From assembly GCA_030157785.1 (NCBI GenBank), contig JAOAUC010000016.1:19567-83566 (forward strand): 64,000 nucleotides of DNA, in the 5' to 3' direction. Positions within the stretch are counted from its first letter, which is position 1; each line of letters opens with the position of its first letter. The DNA is from Zoogloea oleivorans. GTDB lineage: Bacteria; Pseudomonadota; Gammaproteobacteria; Burkholderiales; Rhodocyclaceae. The position numbers and the translations under genes were made by a program. This document shows, piece by piece, positions 8,251-17,027 of the stretch. The notes under the pieces are model-generated. The model saw nothing but the letters and a program-made list of their open reading frames with translations, made no database searches and was not told the origin of the DNA.

Positions 8251-8265
8251 CGGGAAAAGTTCCCG
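8251..8265. promoter_or_regulatory. Candidate operator between kinase and dehydrogenase genes
   Basis: Perfect inverted repeat CGGGAA-AAG-TTCCCG lies in the 170-bp divergent region that must carry both promoters. It could bind the response regulator. There is no direct evidence. Confidence 0.3.
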
Positions 8266-8356
8266 CCTTGCCCGGGTGCCCTTCCCACGACAGCGCCCGG
8301 AGGCGCCTCCCATACTGCGCCACGTCAAAACAAAACCACCCGGAGACAAAGACACC

Positions 8357-10225
8357 ATGAAATCGCGACGCGTCAATCTCAAGCCCTGCCTGCTGGCCAT
8401 TGCCCTCGCGGGCACCTTCAGCCTGGGCGCCCAGGCCGCCGGCACCAAGGTCACCTGGGAAGACATCAGGAACGACGACAAGACCCCCGGCGACGTGCTG
8501 TCCTACGGGCTCGGCCTGAAGGCCCAGCGCCACAGCCCCCTCAAGACGGTGAACACGAAGAACGTCGCCGGCCTGGTGCCCGCCTGGAGCTTTTCGTTTG
8601 GCGGTGAAAAGCAGCGCGGCCAGGAAGGTCAGGCGCTGGTGCAGGACGGCGTGATCTACGTAACCGGCTCCTACTCCCGCATGTACGCCATCGACGGGCG
8701 CACCGGCAAGCGCCTGTGGCAATACGAGCACCGCCTGCCGGAGGACATCCGCCCGTGTTGCGACGTGGTAAACCGGGGCGCTGCCATCTACGGCGACAAG
8801 GTTTACTTCGGCACCCTCGACGCGGGCATGGTGGCCCTCAACAAGGAAACCGGCAAAGTGGTGTGGAACAAGAAATGGGGCGACCACAAGGTCGGCTACA
8901 CCATGTCTGGCGCCCCCTTCATCGTCCAGGACCAGAAGTCTGGCCGGGTGCTGCTGGTGCACGGCTCGTCAGGCGACGAATTCGGCGTGGTCGGCTGGCT
9001 GTTTGCCCGCGACCCGGAAACCGGCGAGGAAGTCTGGGCCCGCCCGATGGTCGAAGGCCACATGGGCCGCCTGAACGGCAAGGACAGCACCGTCACCGGC
9101 GACGCCAACGCCCCCTCGTGGCCGAAGGGCGAGGACGGCAAGCCCACCGAAGCCTGGCACCACGGCGGCGGCGCTCCGTGGCAAACCGCCAGCTTCGACA
9201 TCGAGAAGAACATGGTGGTCATCGGCACCGGCAACCCGGCCCCGTGGAACACCTGGAAGCGCACCAAGCCCGGTGACGACCCGCGCAACTGGGAAAGCCT
9301 GTTCACCTCCGGCCAGGCCTACGTGGACGCCAGCACCGGCGAGCTGAAGGGCTTCTTCCAGCACACCCCCAACGACGCCTGGGACTTCTCCGGCAACAAC
9401 TCGGTGGTGCTCTTCGAGTACAAGGACCCGAAGACCGGCAAGCAGGTCAAGGCCTCCGCCCATGCCGACCGCAACGGCTTCTTCTTCGTCACCGACCGCG
9501 AAAAGCTCGCCACCGGCGCCGGCTACCCCAACAAGCCCACCTCCCTGCTCGGCGCCTGGCCCTTCGTGGATGGCATCACCTGGGCCAAGGGCTTCGATCT
9601 GACCACCGGCAAGCCCATCGAAACCGGCAACCGTCCGCCCGAAGCCAAGGCCGGCGCCGACAAGGGCGACTCGGTCTTCGTTTCCCCGCCTTTCCTGGGC
9701 GGCACCAACTGGATGCCCATGTCTTACAGCCCGGACACCGGCCTGTTCTACATTCCGGCCAACCACTGGGCCATGGACTACTGGAGCGAACACCTGACCT
9801 ACAAGGCCGGCTCCGCCTACCTGGGCCAGGGCTTCCGCATCAAGCGCCTGTTCGACGACCACGTCGGCACCCTGCGCGCCATCGACCCGAAGACCGGCAA
9901 GATCGTGTGGGAGAACAAGGAGAAGTTCCCCCTGTGGGCAGGCACCATGACCACCGCAGGCAACCTGCTGTTCACCGGCACCTCCGACGGCTTCATCAAG
10001 GCCTTCGACGCAAAAACCGGCAAGGAGCTGTGGAAGTTCCAAACCGGCTCCGGCATCGTTTCCGTGCCAATCACCTGGGAAATGGACGGCGAACAGTACG
10101 TCGGCATCTCGTCCGGCTACGGCGGCGCCGTGCCCCTGTGGGGCGGCGACATGGCCGACCTGACCAAGCAAGTCACCCAGGGCGGCTCCTTCTGGGCCTT
10201 CAAGCTGCCCAAGGTCTCCCGCTAA
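8357..10225 (+). CDS. exaA: PQQ-dependent alcohol dehydrogenase (quinoprotein, Ca-type)
   Basis: This 622-residue periplasmic enzyme oxidises primary alcohols, passing electrons from PQQ to cytochrome c. A signal peptide (AQA/AGTK, about residue 28) is followed by an eight-blade propeller with repeated W-docking blades ([36 protein letters not shown]). The vicinal disulfide is Cys134-Cys135 (RPCCD) and the catalytic Asp is Asp343 in DAWDFSGNN. Residue 345, two after the catalytic Asp, is Ser; lanthanide enzymes (XoxF, ExaF, PedH) carry Asp there, so this looks calcium-dependent like ExaA/PedE. Length matches ExaA. ATG 8357 opens with a signal peptide. A terminator follows. No haem domain is fused. 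Confidence 0.95.
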   Translation: MKSRRVNLKPCLLAIALAGTFSLGAQAAGTKVTWEDIRNDDKTPGDVLSYGLGLKAQRHSPLKTVNTKNVAGLVPAWSFSFGGEKQRGQEGQALVQDGVIYVTGSYSRMYAIDGRTGKRLWQYEHRLPEDIRPCCDVVNRGAAIYGDKVYFGTLDAGMVALNKETGKVVWNKKWGDHKVGYTMSGAPFIVQDQKSGRVLLVHGSSGDEFGVVGWLFARDPETGEEVWARPMVEGHMGRLNGKDSTVTGDANAPSWPKGEDGKPTEAWHHGGGAPWQTASFDIEKNMVVIGTGNPAPWNTWKRTKPGDDPRNWESLFTSGQAYVDASTGELKGFFQHTPNDAWDFSGNNSVVLFEYKDPKTGKQVKASAHADRNGFFFVTDREKLATGAGYPNKPTSLLGAWPFVDGITWAKGFDLTTGKPIETGNRPPEAKAGADKGDSVFVSPPFLGGTNWMPMSYSPDTGLFYIPANHWAMDYWSEHLTYKAGSAYLGQGFRIKRLFDDHVGTLRAIDPKTGKIVWENKEKFPLWAGTMTTAGNLLFTGTSDGFIKAFDAKTGKELWKFQTGSGIVSVPITWEMDGEQYVGISSGYGGAVPLWGGDMADLTKQVTQGGSFWAFKLPKVSR

Positions 10226-10243
10226 ACCCGCGTGCGTGCTCCT

Positions 10244-10285
10244 TCCGGGCCGGATCTGCCTCCGGCCGGCCCGGAGGGCTTTTTT
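10244..10285 (+). terminator. Intrinsic terminator after the dehydrogenase gene
   Basis: A perfect 10-bp stem, TCCGGGCCGG (10244-10253) with CCGGCCCGGA (10266-10275), is followed by GGGCTTTTTT. It separates the dehydrogenase from the pentapeptide-repeat gene. Confidence 0.88.
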
Positions 10286-10298
10286 CAAGGCTATCCCG

Positions 10299-10880
10299 AT
10301 GACCCTTTCGCCTTCACTGCTGGCGCTGGCCCTGCTGCTGAGCGGCGCCGGCGCCGGCCATGCCGCCGGATCGCCGGAAGAACCCCTGGTGTTCGGCACC
10401 TGCGGCATCTGGCCCCACGCCCGCTGTCAGGGTGTCGACCTGCGCCACGTGGATTTGTCGGCCCGCGACCTGGCCGGTGCCGACTTCACCGGTGCCAATC
10501 TGGCCCGCGTCGACCTGCGCGCCGCCAACCTGGCCGGGGCGATCTTCGACGGCGCCGACCTGACCGGCGCCCGCCTCACCAAGGCCAACGCCCCCGGCGC
10601 CTCCTTCCGCAACGCGAAGATGGTCGGCGCCGACCTGGAATTTGCCCGCATCATGCGCGCCGATTTCAGCGGCGCCGACCTCAGCGCCGCCAACCTGGAA
10701 GCCGCCAAGGCTGCCTTCTCGTGGTTCGTCGGCGCCCGGCTCAGCAACGCCAACCTGCAGGAAACCAAGTTCAACACCACCAACCTGCAGAACGCCAACC
10801 TGGAAGGCGCCCTCCTGCGCTACACGATCTTCCCCGACGCCTTCTTCGAGGGCTGCACCGGCTGCCCCACCGACTGGTGA
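10299..10880 (+). CDS. Exported pentapeptide-repeat protein
   Basis: This 193-residue protein has a signal peptide (GHAAGS), a short Cys-containing segment (FGTCGIWPHARC) and about 20 tandem pentapeptides of the A(D/N)LxG type between residues 45 and 175, predicted to fold as a right-handed square beta-helix. It ends FEGCTGCPTDW; the four Cys outside the helix could form disulfides in the periplasm. ATG 10299 gives the signal peptide; the frame upstream reads through the terminator. It precedes the second PedF-like cytochrome by 5 bp and probably shares its transcript. Its function is unknown; export and context suggest support of the quinoprotein system. Confidence 0.8.
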   Translation: MTLSPSLLALALLLSGAGAGHAAGSPEEPLVFGTCGIWPHARCQGVDLRHVDLSARDLAGADFTGANLARVDLRAANLAGAIFDGADLTGARLTKANAPGASFRNAKMVGADLEFARIMRADFSGADLSAANLEAAKAAFSWFVGARLSNANLQETKFNTTNLQNANLEGALLRYTIFPDAFFEGCTGCPTDW

Positions 10881-10885
10881 TCCCT

Positions 10886-11344
10886 ATGGCCGCTCGCCTT
10901 TTCGCTCTCGCCTTCGTACTGCTTGCCGCCACGACCCCGCTGCACGCCGTCGAAGTTGCCGACCCCAACGTCAAAGTCGACACCGCCGGACTCGCTGCCA
11001 TCGCCGGCGATCCAGCCGGCAACCCCTACCGGGGCAATGCCCGCGCTGCCGAAATCGGCCGCGCAGCCTTCAACCAGGCCTGCGCCCGCTGCCACGGCGT
11101 CGACGCACTCAACAAGGGGCAGGTTGGCCCCGATCTCACAAAAATGGACCGCGCCTGCCGGCGCATCACCGACCCGGCCGTGCAGCGCTTGTGCGTCGAG
11201 GACAACGATGACTTCTTCCTGAAGTCCGTTCAGCAGGGCAAGGTCCGGGTTGGCGTGGTGCACATGCCGGCCTGGCAGGACGTGCTCTCTCCGGCCGCCA
11301 TCTGGACCCTCCGGACCTTCCTCGAAACTCGTCGGGGGCAGTAA
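10886..11344 (+). CDS. Second PedF-like cytochrome c
   Basis: This 152-residue exported monohaem cytochrome has signal peptide LHA/VEVADP, the family segment GNPYRGNARAAEIGRAAFNQACARCHG holding the haem site, and an axial Met in VVHMPAWQDVLS. It includes an insert of about 20 residues with two extra Cys (DRACRRITDPAVQRLCVEDNDDFF), as I recall for Pseudomonas PedF, that the cytochrome at 387-824 lacks. ATG 10886 was chosen; GTG 10877 is in frame but longer than needed. It lies downstream of the dehydrogenase and pentapeptide genes and is a plausible direct partner of the dehydrogenase. Confidence 0.87.
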   Translation: MAARLFALAFVLLAATTPLHAVEVADPNVKVDTAGLAAIAGDPAGNPYRGNARAAEIGRAAFNQACARCHGVDALNKGQVGPDLTKMDRACRRITDPAVQRLCVEDNDDFFLKSVQQGKVRVGVVHMPAWQDVLSPAAIWTLRTFLETRRGQ

Positions 11345-11398
11345 CCGGGACGCCGGATCGACGATAATCGGAAGCTCCGGCCCTCCCCTTGCAATCCC

Positions 11399-11920
11399 TT
11401 GTCCGCCCTGTCGATCCTCCCCGCCCACAACGCCGACCTCCCGGCCATCCTGCGTATCCAGGCCCGTTGCTACACGGCCATCGTCCCCGAGTCGGCCGAG
11501 TCGATGGGCGCCAAGCTGGCGGCGGCGCCCGCCACCTGCTTCGTCGCCCGCCGAGCCGGTGAAGTCGTCGCCTACCTGCTCGCCCTGCCCTGGCGCTTCG
11601 ACCACCCGCCTCACCTGGACGCCCCCGACTGCGTGCTGCCGGATGCACCGGACACGCTCTACCTGCACGACCTGGCTGTTGATCCTGCCGCCCGCGGCAG
11701 TGGCGCCAGCCAGGCCCTGGTGCAGGCCTTTCTCGCCGCACTGGCCGAGTCCGGCATCGGTCGCGCCAGCCTGATCGCCATCCAGGGCTCCGCCCCCTGG
11801 TGGGAGGGCCACGGTTTTCGGGCGGCCCTCACCACGCCGGCCCTCGACGCCCGGCTCGCCGGCTACGGCAGGGATGTGCGCTACATGTCACGACAATGCG
11901 AAACGGCGCGCAGCTCTTAA
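11399..11920 (+). CDS. GNAT-family acetyltransferase
   Basis: This 173-residue protein has the GNAT fold: ILPAHNADLPAILRIQARCY at the start, beta-4 LYLHDLAVDP, the acetyl-CoA pyrophosphate loop ARGSGASQALVQAF and the terminal IQGSAPWWEGHGFRA strand. The only upstream start is TTG 11399 with a weak ribosome site, so the true start is uncertain. The substrate cannot be inferred. It stands between the cytochrome and the sulfide dehydrogenase-like pair. Confidence 0.75.
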   Translation: MSALSILPAHNADLPAILRIQARCYTAIVPESAESMGAKLAAAPATCFVARRAGEVVAYLLALPWRFDHPPHLDAPDCVLPDAPDTLYLHDLAVDPAARGSGASQALVQAFLAALAESGIGRASLIAIQGSAPWWEGHGFRAALTTPALDARLAGYGRDVRYMSRQCETARSS

Positions 11921-11985
11921 TGGGCACTTAAGGCTGTGCGCCGAAAGTCCTCCTCCAGCACCACATCCACCCGGAGGAGAAACTC

Positions 11986-12288
11986 ATGATCAAAAAAACA
12001 TCCGCCTGTCTGGCTGCGCTCATGCTGCTTGGCGGGCCGGCTTTCGCCCAAAGTGCCGACAGCGGGCGCCTGCTCGCATCCAACTGCTTCCAGTGCCACG
12101 GCACCAACGGCCGGCCCAGCGTCAGCGGCTTCGACCGGCTGGCCGGCTCCTCCTCGTCGGAGATCTATTCCGAATTGAAGGAGATGCAGGGCAAGACGGT
12201 CGGCAACGACATCATGAAAGTCCACGCCCGCGGCTACACCGACACGCAACTGCGTGCCATCTCCGCCTACTTTGCCGCCCAGCGCTAG
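11986..12288 (+). CDS. fccA: Cytochrome subunit of a flavocytochrome c sulfide dehydrogenase-like complex
   Basis: This 100-residue monohaem cytochrome has a signal peptide (PAFA/QSADSG), haem site CFQCH followed by GTNGRPS, and an axial Met probably in EMQGKTVGNDIM. The sequence style (GRLLASNCFQCHGTNG ... LRAISAYFAAQR) fits the small haem subunit FccA/SoxE. ATG 11986 has a GGAGGAGAAA ribosome site. The flavoprotein gene starts 9 bp downstream. Together they would oxidise sulfide (or a related sulfur compound) and feed the c-type cytochrome pool. Substrate assignment is by family. Confidence 0.82.
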   Translation: MIKKTSACLAALMLLGGPAFAQSADSGRLLASNCFQCHGTNGRPSVSGFDRLAGSSSSEIYSELKEMQGKTVGNDIMKVHARGYTDTQLRAISAYFAAQR

Positions 12289-12297
12289 GAGCCCGAC

Positions 12298-13626
12298 ATG
12301 ATCGATAGACGCAAATTCATCACCCTGCTCGGCTCGGGCACCCTTGGCATGCTGCTCAATGGATGTGGCGGAGGCGGTGGGGGCGGCAGCTCGGACACCA
12401 GCACCGGCACCGGCGGAACCGGCGCGGTCAGCCCGACGGTGCCGGCCTCCGGCGTCAGCGGCCGGGTTGTCGTCGTGGGCGGTGGCATGGCCGGTGCCAC
12501 GGTCGCCAAGTTCCTGCGCCTGTGGGGCGGCAGCGGGCTCGACGTGACCCTCATCGAACGGGATCGCCAGTACCAGTCCAACATCCTCTCCAACCTTGTA
12601 CTCACCGGCCAGCGCAGCATGGCCAGCCTGGCCTACACCCACGACAAGCTGAGCAGCGCCTACGGCGTCAAGGTGGTGTACGGCAACGTTGCCGAGATCG
12701 ACCCCGCCGGCAAACGGGTGCATCTCGCCGACAACAGCAGCCTGCCCTACGACCGCCTGGTCCTCGCCCCCGGCATTGCCTTCGACACCCTGCCCGGCCT
12801 CGAAACGGCCGGCGACCGCATCGTCCACGCCTGGCAAGCCGGGCCGCAAACGGTCACCCTGCAGCAGCAGATCGCCGCCATGAACGCCGGCGGCGTGTTT
12901 GTGCTGACCATCCCGAAAACGCCTTACCGCTGCCCGCCCGGCCCCTACGAGCGGGCCTGCGTGGTGGCCGACTACCTGAAGACCCGCAAGGCCGGCTCCA
13001 AAGTCATCGTGCTCGACGCCAACGCCTCCATCGCCGCCGAACCCGTCACCTTCGACACCGCCTTCAACTTCACCCACGCCGGCGTCATCGAATATCACAG
13101 CGGCGTCACCATCAACAGCATCGACCCGTCGACGCAAACCCTCGACACCAGCGCCGGCCTGATCCGCGGCGACGTGCTCAACCCCATCCCGCCCCAGCGC
13201 GCCGGCGCCATCGTCAGCAACACGGCGGGCCTCGCCAACGTGAACGGCCGCTGGGCTGGCGTGGATGTACGCAGCTACGAATCCACCGCCCTCGCCGGCA
13301 TCCACATCATCGGCGACGCCAACGGTTCCACCCAGCCCAAGGCCGGCCACATCGCCAATGCCGAAGCCAAGGTCTGCGCCGACGCCATCGTGCGCATCCT
13401 CGCCGGCGGCTCACCCGATCCGTCGCCGGTCACCAACTCGGCCTGCTATTCGCCAATCACCGCCAGCACCGCCTCGTGGCTCACCGTAGTGTTTGGCTAC
13501 GACAGCGCTACCGGCACCATGAAGGCCGTGCCCGGCGCCGCCGGCGAAGCCAGCTCGGCCACCCGCGGCAACTACGACGACATGTTCGTGTGGTTCAACA
13601 ACCTGATGGGCGACACCTTCGCCTGA
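12298..13626 (+). CDS. fccB: Flavoprotein subunit, flavocytochrome c sulfide dehydrogenase-like
   Basis: This 442-residue FAD protein has Rossmann motif VVVGGGMAGATVAKFL (57-72), the family motif YRCPPGPYERAC (210-221, with two Cys) and the C-terminal FAD segment GIHIIGDANG followed by a GHIANAEAK helix. The N-terminus is unusual: a twin-arginine signal (RRKF) runs into a lipobox LLNGC at Cys23, then seven Gly and a Ser/Thr/Gly linker to about residue 50. That suggests a Tat-exported, membrane-anchored form on a flexible tether, whereas typical FccB is soluble. It pairs with the cytochrome gene 9 bp upstream. Confidence 0.85.
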   Translation: MIDRRKFITLLGSGTLGMLLNGCGGGGGGGSSDTSTGTGGTGAVSPTVPASGVSGRVVVVGGGMAGATVAKFLRLWGGSGLDVTLIERDRQYQSNILSNLVLTGQRSMASLAYTHDKLSSAYGVKVVYGNVAEIDPAGKRVHLADNSSLPYDRLVLAPGIAFDTLPGLETAGDRIVHAWQAGPQTVTLQQQIAAMNAGGVFVLTIPKTPYRCPPGPYERACVVADYLKTRKAGSKVIVLDANASIAAEPVTFDTAFNFTHAGVIEYHSGVTINSIDPSTQTLDTSAGLIRGDVLNPIPPQRAGAIVSNTAGLANVNGRWAGVDVRSYESTALAGIHIIGDANGSTQPKAGHIANAEAKVCADAIVRILAGGSPDPSPVTNSACYSPITASTASWLTVVFGYDSATGTMKAVPGAAGEASSATRGNYDDMFVWFNNLMGDTFA

Positions 13627-13744
13627 GGGCGAAAGTCCTGCTCCAGGCATCCCGGCAAAGCACCGCCGGGATGTAATTTGCCCATGTCATGGGCCGATTT
13701 CCTGCACAATCCGCCGTCCTCAAATTCCTGCCTCCGGTGGCTTG

Positions 13745-16087
13745 ATGCGTGTCCTTCACTACCTGATCTTCCTGCTGGTCCTCGGTGGCTGCAGCACCCT
13801 CATTGCCACCCACCAGCTGGACGAGCGCCTCGGCCCGCCGGACCCGGCCCGCTACGACAAGGCACCGCCGCCAGTCGCCCCGGCTCCCGACTACTGGACG
13901 CACATCCGGCCCATTCTCGATCGTCGCTGCGTGTCCTGCCACGCCTGCTACGACGCGCCCTGCCAGCTCAAGCTGACCCGCTACGACGGCATCACCCGCG
14001 GCGCCAACCCCGACCCGGTGTATGTCGCCACCCGTCTGATGGCCGCCAGCCCGACGCGCCTCGGCTTCGACGCCCACAGCAACCTTGAGTGGCGCGACAA
14101 GGGCTTCCACCCTGTCCTCAACGAACGCGCCTCCACGCCCCAGGCCAACCGCGACGCCAGCGTGCTGTACCGCATCCTGGCCCTCAAGCGGCAAAACCCC
14201 GGCCCCACCGAAGGCCCGCTGTCGAATCGGAAATTCGACTTCTCCCTCGACCGCCAGCAAAGCTGCGCCAAGGTCGAAAGCATGGACGACTTCACCAGCG
14301 AACATCCCGAATGGGGCATGCCCTACGGCCTGCCGGCCCTCAGCGACACCGATCACGACCTCCTCGCTCGTTGGATCGAGGCCGGCTCGCCCTACAAGCC
14401 TCGCCCCGCCGCCCCGCCTGCGGTGCAGGCCCGGGTGAAAGAATGGGAGCGTCTCCTCAATGGCGACAGCTTCAAGGACAGGCTCGCCGCCCGTTACATC
14501 TTTGAACACTGGTTCATCGGCCAGCTGTATTTCGACGAAGACCCCGACTACCGCTTTGAACTGGTACGCAGCCGCGCAGCCCCCGGCCAGCCCATCGACG
14601 TGATCGCCACCCGGCGTCCCTACGACGACCCCGGCGTAGCGCGGGTGTATTACCGCCTGCGCCCAACCGAAGAAACTGCCGTCGCCAAGACCTACATGCC
14701 TCTGGCCCTCGACCCGGCCCGCCTGGCGCGCCTGCGCCAGTGGTTCTTCGACGCGCCCATCACGGTCAGCGCCCTGCCCGGCTACGATCCGAAGACCGCC
14801 AGCAACCCCTTCCGGGCCTTTCGCGATCTGCCGGTGGATGCCCGCTACCGCTTCATGCTCGACGACGCCCAATTCACGATGATGGGCTTCATGAAAGGCC
14901 CGGTGTGCCGCGGGCAGGTGGCCCTCAACGTCATCACCGACCATTTCTGGGTACTCTTTTATGCACCCGAAAGCGAAGTCAGCAACAAGACCCAGGGCCT
15001 CCTCGACGCCACCCAGCCCAACCTGCGCATGCCCGCCGAAGACGACAGCAGCACCGGCATCTTCGCCTGGCGCAAATACGCCAGGGCCGAAAGACAATAC
15101 CTGCAGAGCAAGGCCGACTACATGGCCCGGGTCGGCAAGATCCAGCCACGCGTCACCGACCTGTGGGACGGCGACGGCCGCAACCCCACCGCCGGCCTCA
15201 CCGTCTTCCGCCACTTCGACAGCGCCTCGGTGATCCGCGGCCTCGCCGGCGAGCGCCCGCAAACGGTACTGCTGATGGGCTACCCGCTGTTCGAGCGGAT
15301 GCACTACCTGCTGGTGGGTGGCTTCGACGTCTATGGCAACGGCGGACACCAGCTCGCCACGCGGCTCTACATGGACTTCCTGCGCATGGAAGGCGAAGAA
15401 AACTTCCTCACCATGCTGCCCCTCAAGGATCGCCAGAAGGTGCTCGACTTCTGGTACCGCGGCCGCCCCGAGCGCATCCGCGAATTCGCCGACGCCGCTG
15501 CCTATTACCCCGGCGAAACCGGCGTGCGCTACCGCGGCACCGACACCCTCGGCGAGCTGTACAGGGCCGTCGCCCAGCGCTTGCGCCCGGTACGCGAACG
15601 CCGCCTGGACCTGGCCGTCAACGGCTTCAACGCCGGGCAGGTAGCCCAACTGCGCAAGCTCGGTACCATCACTGGCAAGCCCGCCTCGCTCATGCCGGAG
15701 CAAAGCCTGCTGGCACTGAAGGACGGCACGGGCGGCATCCATGTGGTTTCACTGCTGCGCAACAGTGCCCACAGCAACGTGGCCGAACTGTTCCGCGAGG
15801 AGGCCCGCCGCCTGCCCGCCGAGGACAACCTGATCGCCCTCGACGGCATCGTCGGCGCCTACCCCAACACGATCTTCCAGCTCGATGCCGACGAGTTGCC
15901 CCGCTTCGTGCGCGCCGTGCAAGCCCTTGCCAGCGACGACGACGTGCAGCGCCTCACCCAGCGCTTCGCCATCCGTCGCACCGACGCCCGCTTCTGGTCC
16001 GTCAGCGACGCCATTCACGACCACTGGCGGCAGGTCGCCCCGCGGGAAGCCGCCATCCTCGACTACAGCCGCCTGGAGAACCGCTGA
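13745..16087 (+). CDS. cti: Haem-containing cis/trans fatty acid isomerase
   Basis: This 780-residue periplasmic enzyme converts cis- to trans-unsaturated acyl chains in membrane phospholipids under solvent or heat stress. The N-terminus is a lipoprotein-like signal (LGGC16). The haem c site CVSCH (62-66) sits in the family block CVSCHACYDAPCQLKLTRYDG. Later conserved blocks include KGPVCRGQVALNVI and GGFDVYGNGGHQLATRLYMDFLRMEGEENFL. Length matches Pseudomonas Cti. ATG 13745 was chosen over TTG 13742. It appears to be a single-gene unit; its haem adds to the cytochrome load of this region. Confidence 0.93.
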   Translation: MRVLHYLIFLLVLGGCSTLIATHQLDERLGPPDPARYDKAPPPVAPAPDYWTHIRPILDRRCVSCHACYDAPCQLKLTRYDGITRGANPDPVYVATRLMAASPTRLGFDAHSNLEWRDKGFHPVLNERASTPQANRDASVLYRILALKRQNPGPTEGPLSNRKFDFSLDRQQSCAKVESMDDFTSEHPEWGMPYGLPALSDTDHDLLARWIEAGSPYKPRPAAPPAVQARVKEWERLLNGDSFKDRLAARYIFEHWFIGQLYFDEDPDYRFELVRSRAAPGQPIDVIATRRPYDDPGVARVYYRLRPTEETAVAKTYMPLALDPARLARLRQWFFDAPITVSALPGYDPKTASNPFRAFRDLPVDARYRFMLDDAQFTMMGFMKGPVCRGQVALNVITDHFWVLFYAPESEVSNKTQGLLDATQPNLRMPAEDDSSTGIFAWRKYARAERQYLQSKADYMARVGKIQPRVTDLWDGDGRNPTAGLTVFRHFDSASVIRGLAGERPQTVLLMGYPLFERMHYLLVGGFDVYGNGGHQLATRLYMDFLRMEGEENFLTMLPLKDRQKVLDFWYRGRPERIREFADAAAYYPGETGVRYRGTDTLGELYRAVAQRLRPVRERRLDLAVNGFNAGQVAQLRKLGTITGKPASLMPEQSLLALKDGTGGIHVVSLLRNSAHSNVAELFREEARRLPAEDNLIALDGIVGAYPNTIFQLDADELPRFVRAVQALASDDDVQRLTQRFAIRRTDARFWSVSDAIHDHWRQVAPREAAILDYSRLENR

Positions 16088-16094
16088 CCCCCAT

Positions 16095-16118
16095 GAAAAA
16101 CGCCCCTTGCGGGGCGTT
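16095..16118 (-). terminator. Intrinsic terminator between convergent genes
   Basis: Stem AACGCCCC (16099-16106) with GGGGCGTT (16111-16118) and loop TTGC is flanked by an A-run that gives GTTTTTC on the minus strand. It ends the minus-strand secreted-protein gene and may also serve cti. Confidence 0.8.
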
Positions 16119-16147
16119 CGGCATTCAGGACCCGGACGACGAGTCGA

Positions 16148-16720
16148 TCAGGGCATGCAGAGCTGGCCCGACAGGGGTGCCTGCGCACCAATGCTGTTGC
16201 CGGCAATGGTCAGGTTGCCGGTGACCTTGGAGTAGGCACCCTTGCCATCGCTGCCGGTAATCACGAGCTGTTCCGTCACAGCCACCGGCACGGGCACGCC
16301 GTCCGCCCCCATTTTCAGCTGGGCAATGATCACATCGTTGCTGTACAGCGTCGTGCGCTGCGCACCCTTGCCCAGCACCACGGCGCTGCGGGCCGTCTGG
16401 ATGCTCTGGCGCGGCACGGGAACGGCCGCGCTCACCGGAACAAAGGCCGGCGTCACGGTCGGCACGCCATTGGCGCCGATGATGGGCTCGGACGTGGGGC
16501 CGGCATAACCCGTTGCGGCGGGAAAGCCGAACAAGGACAAGTGCACGCTGAAGCACTGGCCAAGGAAGGGTACGCCACCAACCGGCTCCAGGCCGGTGCA
16601 GGAAGCAAGGGGTGTCAGCTTGACAGTGCCGATAACCGGCAGACAGGCGGCACCGGCCACACTGGAAGCCAGCACGAGCGCCAGCGGAAGAAGGGTCCTG
16701 GAGGCGAAACGGATATTCAT
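16148..16720 (-). CDS. Secreted protein of unknown function
   Basis: This 190-residue protein has a clear signal peptide (MNIRFASRTLLPLALVLASS, cleavage near VAGA/ACLP). Paired Cys (ACLP, LASC, GQCF and the C-terminal QLCMP) suggest disulfides outside the cytoplasm. The rest is small-residue-rich and strand-like with no motif I recognise. ATG 16720 is supported by AGGAGA at 16730-16735; the longer frame upstream is not. It converges on cti and ends at a shared terminator. Confidence 0.7.
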   Translation of the reverse strand: MNIRFASRTLLPLALVLASSVAGAACLPVIGTVKLTPLASCTGLEPVGGVPFLGQCFSVHLSLFGFPAATGYAGPTSEPIIGANGVPTVTPAFVPVSAAVPVPRQSIQTARSAVVLGKGAQRTTLYSNDVIIAQLKMGADGVPVPVAVTEQLVITGSDGKGAYSKVTGNLTIAGNSIGAQAPLSGQLCMP

Positions 16721-16950
16721 TTGACTATTCTCTCCTGAAACAATGAGCGGGCAGGCAAGGCCCGGGGCGATACAAAGAGATACAAAAAAGGCATTGCAGA
16801 TCATGCCCACTGCCCAGGGAAACCCTGCCCGCGACGAAGCACAAAGCGTGACTTACGTCACGAAACAGCCCATTCGAATTCAGTGCAAGCGCTCCGGCCT
16901 CACCTTGCCCCCCAACCAGTGGCCGCCGCCCGCCATGCCACCAGCCTCGA

Positions 16951-16965
16951 TGCGAATGACTAGCA
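16951..16965. promoter_or_regulatory. Fur-like operator upstream of the iron-binding protein gene
   Basis: TGCGAATGACTAGCA is a 7-1-7 imperfect palindrome that fits the Fur consensus TGATAATNATTATCA at most positions. It matches the element at 18123-18137 in 12 of 15 bases. It ends just upstream of a candidate -35. Confidence 0.5.
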
Positions 16966-16966
16966 T

Positions 16967-16995
16967 TTGCAAACACAAACAAGTCTCGCTAAGAT
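16967..16995 (+). promoter_or_regulatory. Candidate sigma-70 promoter
   Basis: TTGCAA (16967-16972), a 17-bp spacer and TAAGAT (16990-16995) lie 33 bp upstream of the iron-binding protein start, beside the Fur-like site. Confidence 0.45.
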
Positions 16996-17027
16996 TATTT
17001 AATCTCTGCCCATCCCCGGACCCGATC

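Noticed and set aside
13595..15742. 715-codon open frame on the minus strand opposite cti
   Set aside because: Antisense shadow caused by high third-position GC; cti has clear family motifs in the other strand.
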